A stretch of DNA of 64,000 bases. It comes from Schizochytrium sp. TIO01. Lineage: Eukaryota; Sar; Bigyra; Thraustochytrida; Thraustochytriidae. Location of the stretch: assembly GCA_004764695.1 (NCBI GenBank), contig SMSO01000032.1:1696501-1760500 (forward strand), in the 5' to 3' direction. Below are positions 63,487 to 64,000 of this stretch, in pieces. Numbering within the stretch: position 1 is the stretch's first letter; every line of letters starts with the position of its first letter. The notes under the pieces were generated by a model that was not told where the DNA came from, ran no database searches, and worked only from the letters and a program-made list of their open reading frames with translations. A program made the translations under genes and the position numbers.

Positions 63487-64000
63487 GCATGAATGAATGA
63501 ATGAATGAAAGAATGGATGCAGTTTATGACGTGATGTGGGTCCGCCGAGAAGGTGTGCACTAAGTGAGCAATCACCACGCTCGGATGCAAGGTTCCCGAT
63601 TTCCAAGGGTGCCACGCTTGATTCAGGCTGCTGCAAACTGCAGAACTTAGTCGAGGCAGCTCTGGGCAGTAGACCGTCATGCAGCAGACCGTGCCGCGTG
63701 CTGGCAGAGGTCTGAGTAGGCACCTGCTGCTGACTGGGTGTTGATAGTCCTATGCTTTTCCGAGTGCTTTTCCAGTGCTTTCTCTCTTCGTTATTTTTAG
63801 TATGAGAGTTATCAGAGCTCGAAAATGTTAACCATCCTTCGAAACGAAAGCACCGCCATGGGAATACTAAGCCGCTTTCAAAATGATACGACACCACAAG
63901 GTCTCCGAAATATGCCACTATTGTTTGGCAGCGTGGCGATCTCTCTGGTGCGAAGCCATTTAGCTGCGATATGTATTCTAAACTTATCGGTCGTGCCCCC
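61825..64000. other. Terminal spacer with short repeats
   Basis: Upstream region of the PH/coiled-coil gene, then mixed sequence with a CT-rich tract at 62167-62225 and a GCTT/GAAT repeat at 63456-63510. ATG-started frames such as 62879-63223 (114 codons, +) have no similarity I recognise. A gene could continue beyond the window edge, but I see none. Confidence 0.5.

Overview
The window is nuclear DNA of a unicellular eukaryote. It has spliceosomal introns (clear in the RBX1 gene), single-direction genes with long spacers, Cdc5, RBX1, casein kinase 1, a PH-CaM kinase and a mitochondrial twin CX9C protein. A type III glutamine synthetase, a PH domain fused in front of a CaMK-type kinase, and an LRR/IQ protein of the kind found in cilia point to a flagellated protist. 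A stramenopile such as a thraustochytrid is my best guess, but this is inference and not proven here.

Layout: 1-5.8 kb is spacer dominated by tetranucleotide repeats. 5.8-13.4 kb is a quieter, AT-richer island with a COX23/CHCHD7-like gene (+) and a PH-CaM kinase gene (-). 13.4-30.9 kb is a very repeat-rich spacer holding a perfect (GATT)118 array. 30.9-33.1 kb is the GC-biased GSIII gene (+). 33.1-38.0 kb is AT-rich DNA with no recognisable gene. 38.0-38.9 kb is a three-exon RBX1 gene (-), easily missed because every exon is short. 38.9-46.0 kb is again repeat-rich, ending in a casein kinase 1 gene (+). 47.1-61.8 kb is the densest part: LRR/IQ gene (-), WD40 gene (+), J-domain gene (+), Cdc5 (-) and a PH/coiled-coil gene (-). 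61.8-64 kb is spacer.

The genes form no operon or pathway cluster. RBX1 (cullin-RING ligase), Cdc5 (spliceosome), CK1 and CaMK (signalling), GSIII (ammonium assimilation), and COX23-like (respiratory assembly) are ordinary housekeeping functions. The LRR/IQ and WD40 genes are a head-to-head pair with 534 bp between start codons and could share a promoter.

The points most worth checking are four breaks of reading frame in three neighbouring genes (LRR/IQ, WD40 twice, Cdc5), which could be very short introns, sequence errors or real lesions; a possible 28-29 nt intron class; the contrast in codon use between GSIII/CK1 and the other genes; and the extreme 4-bp repeat landscape. I did not find a convincing undescribed defence, mobile or biosynthetic system.
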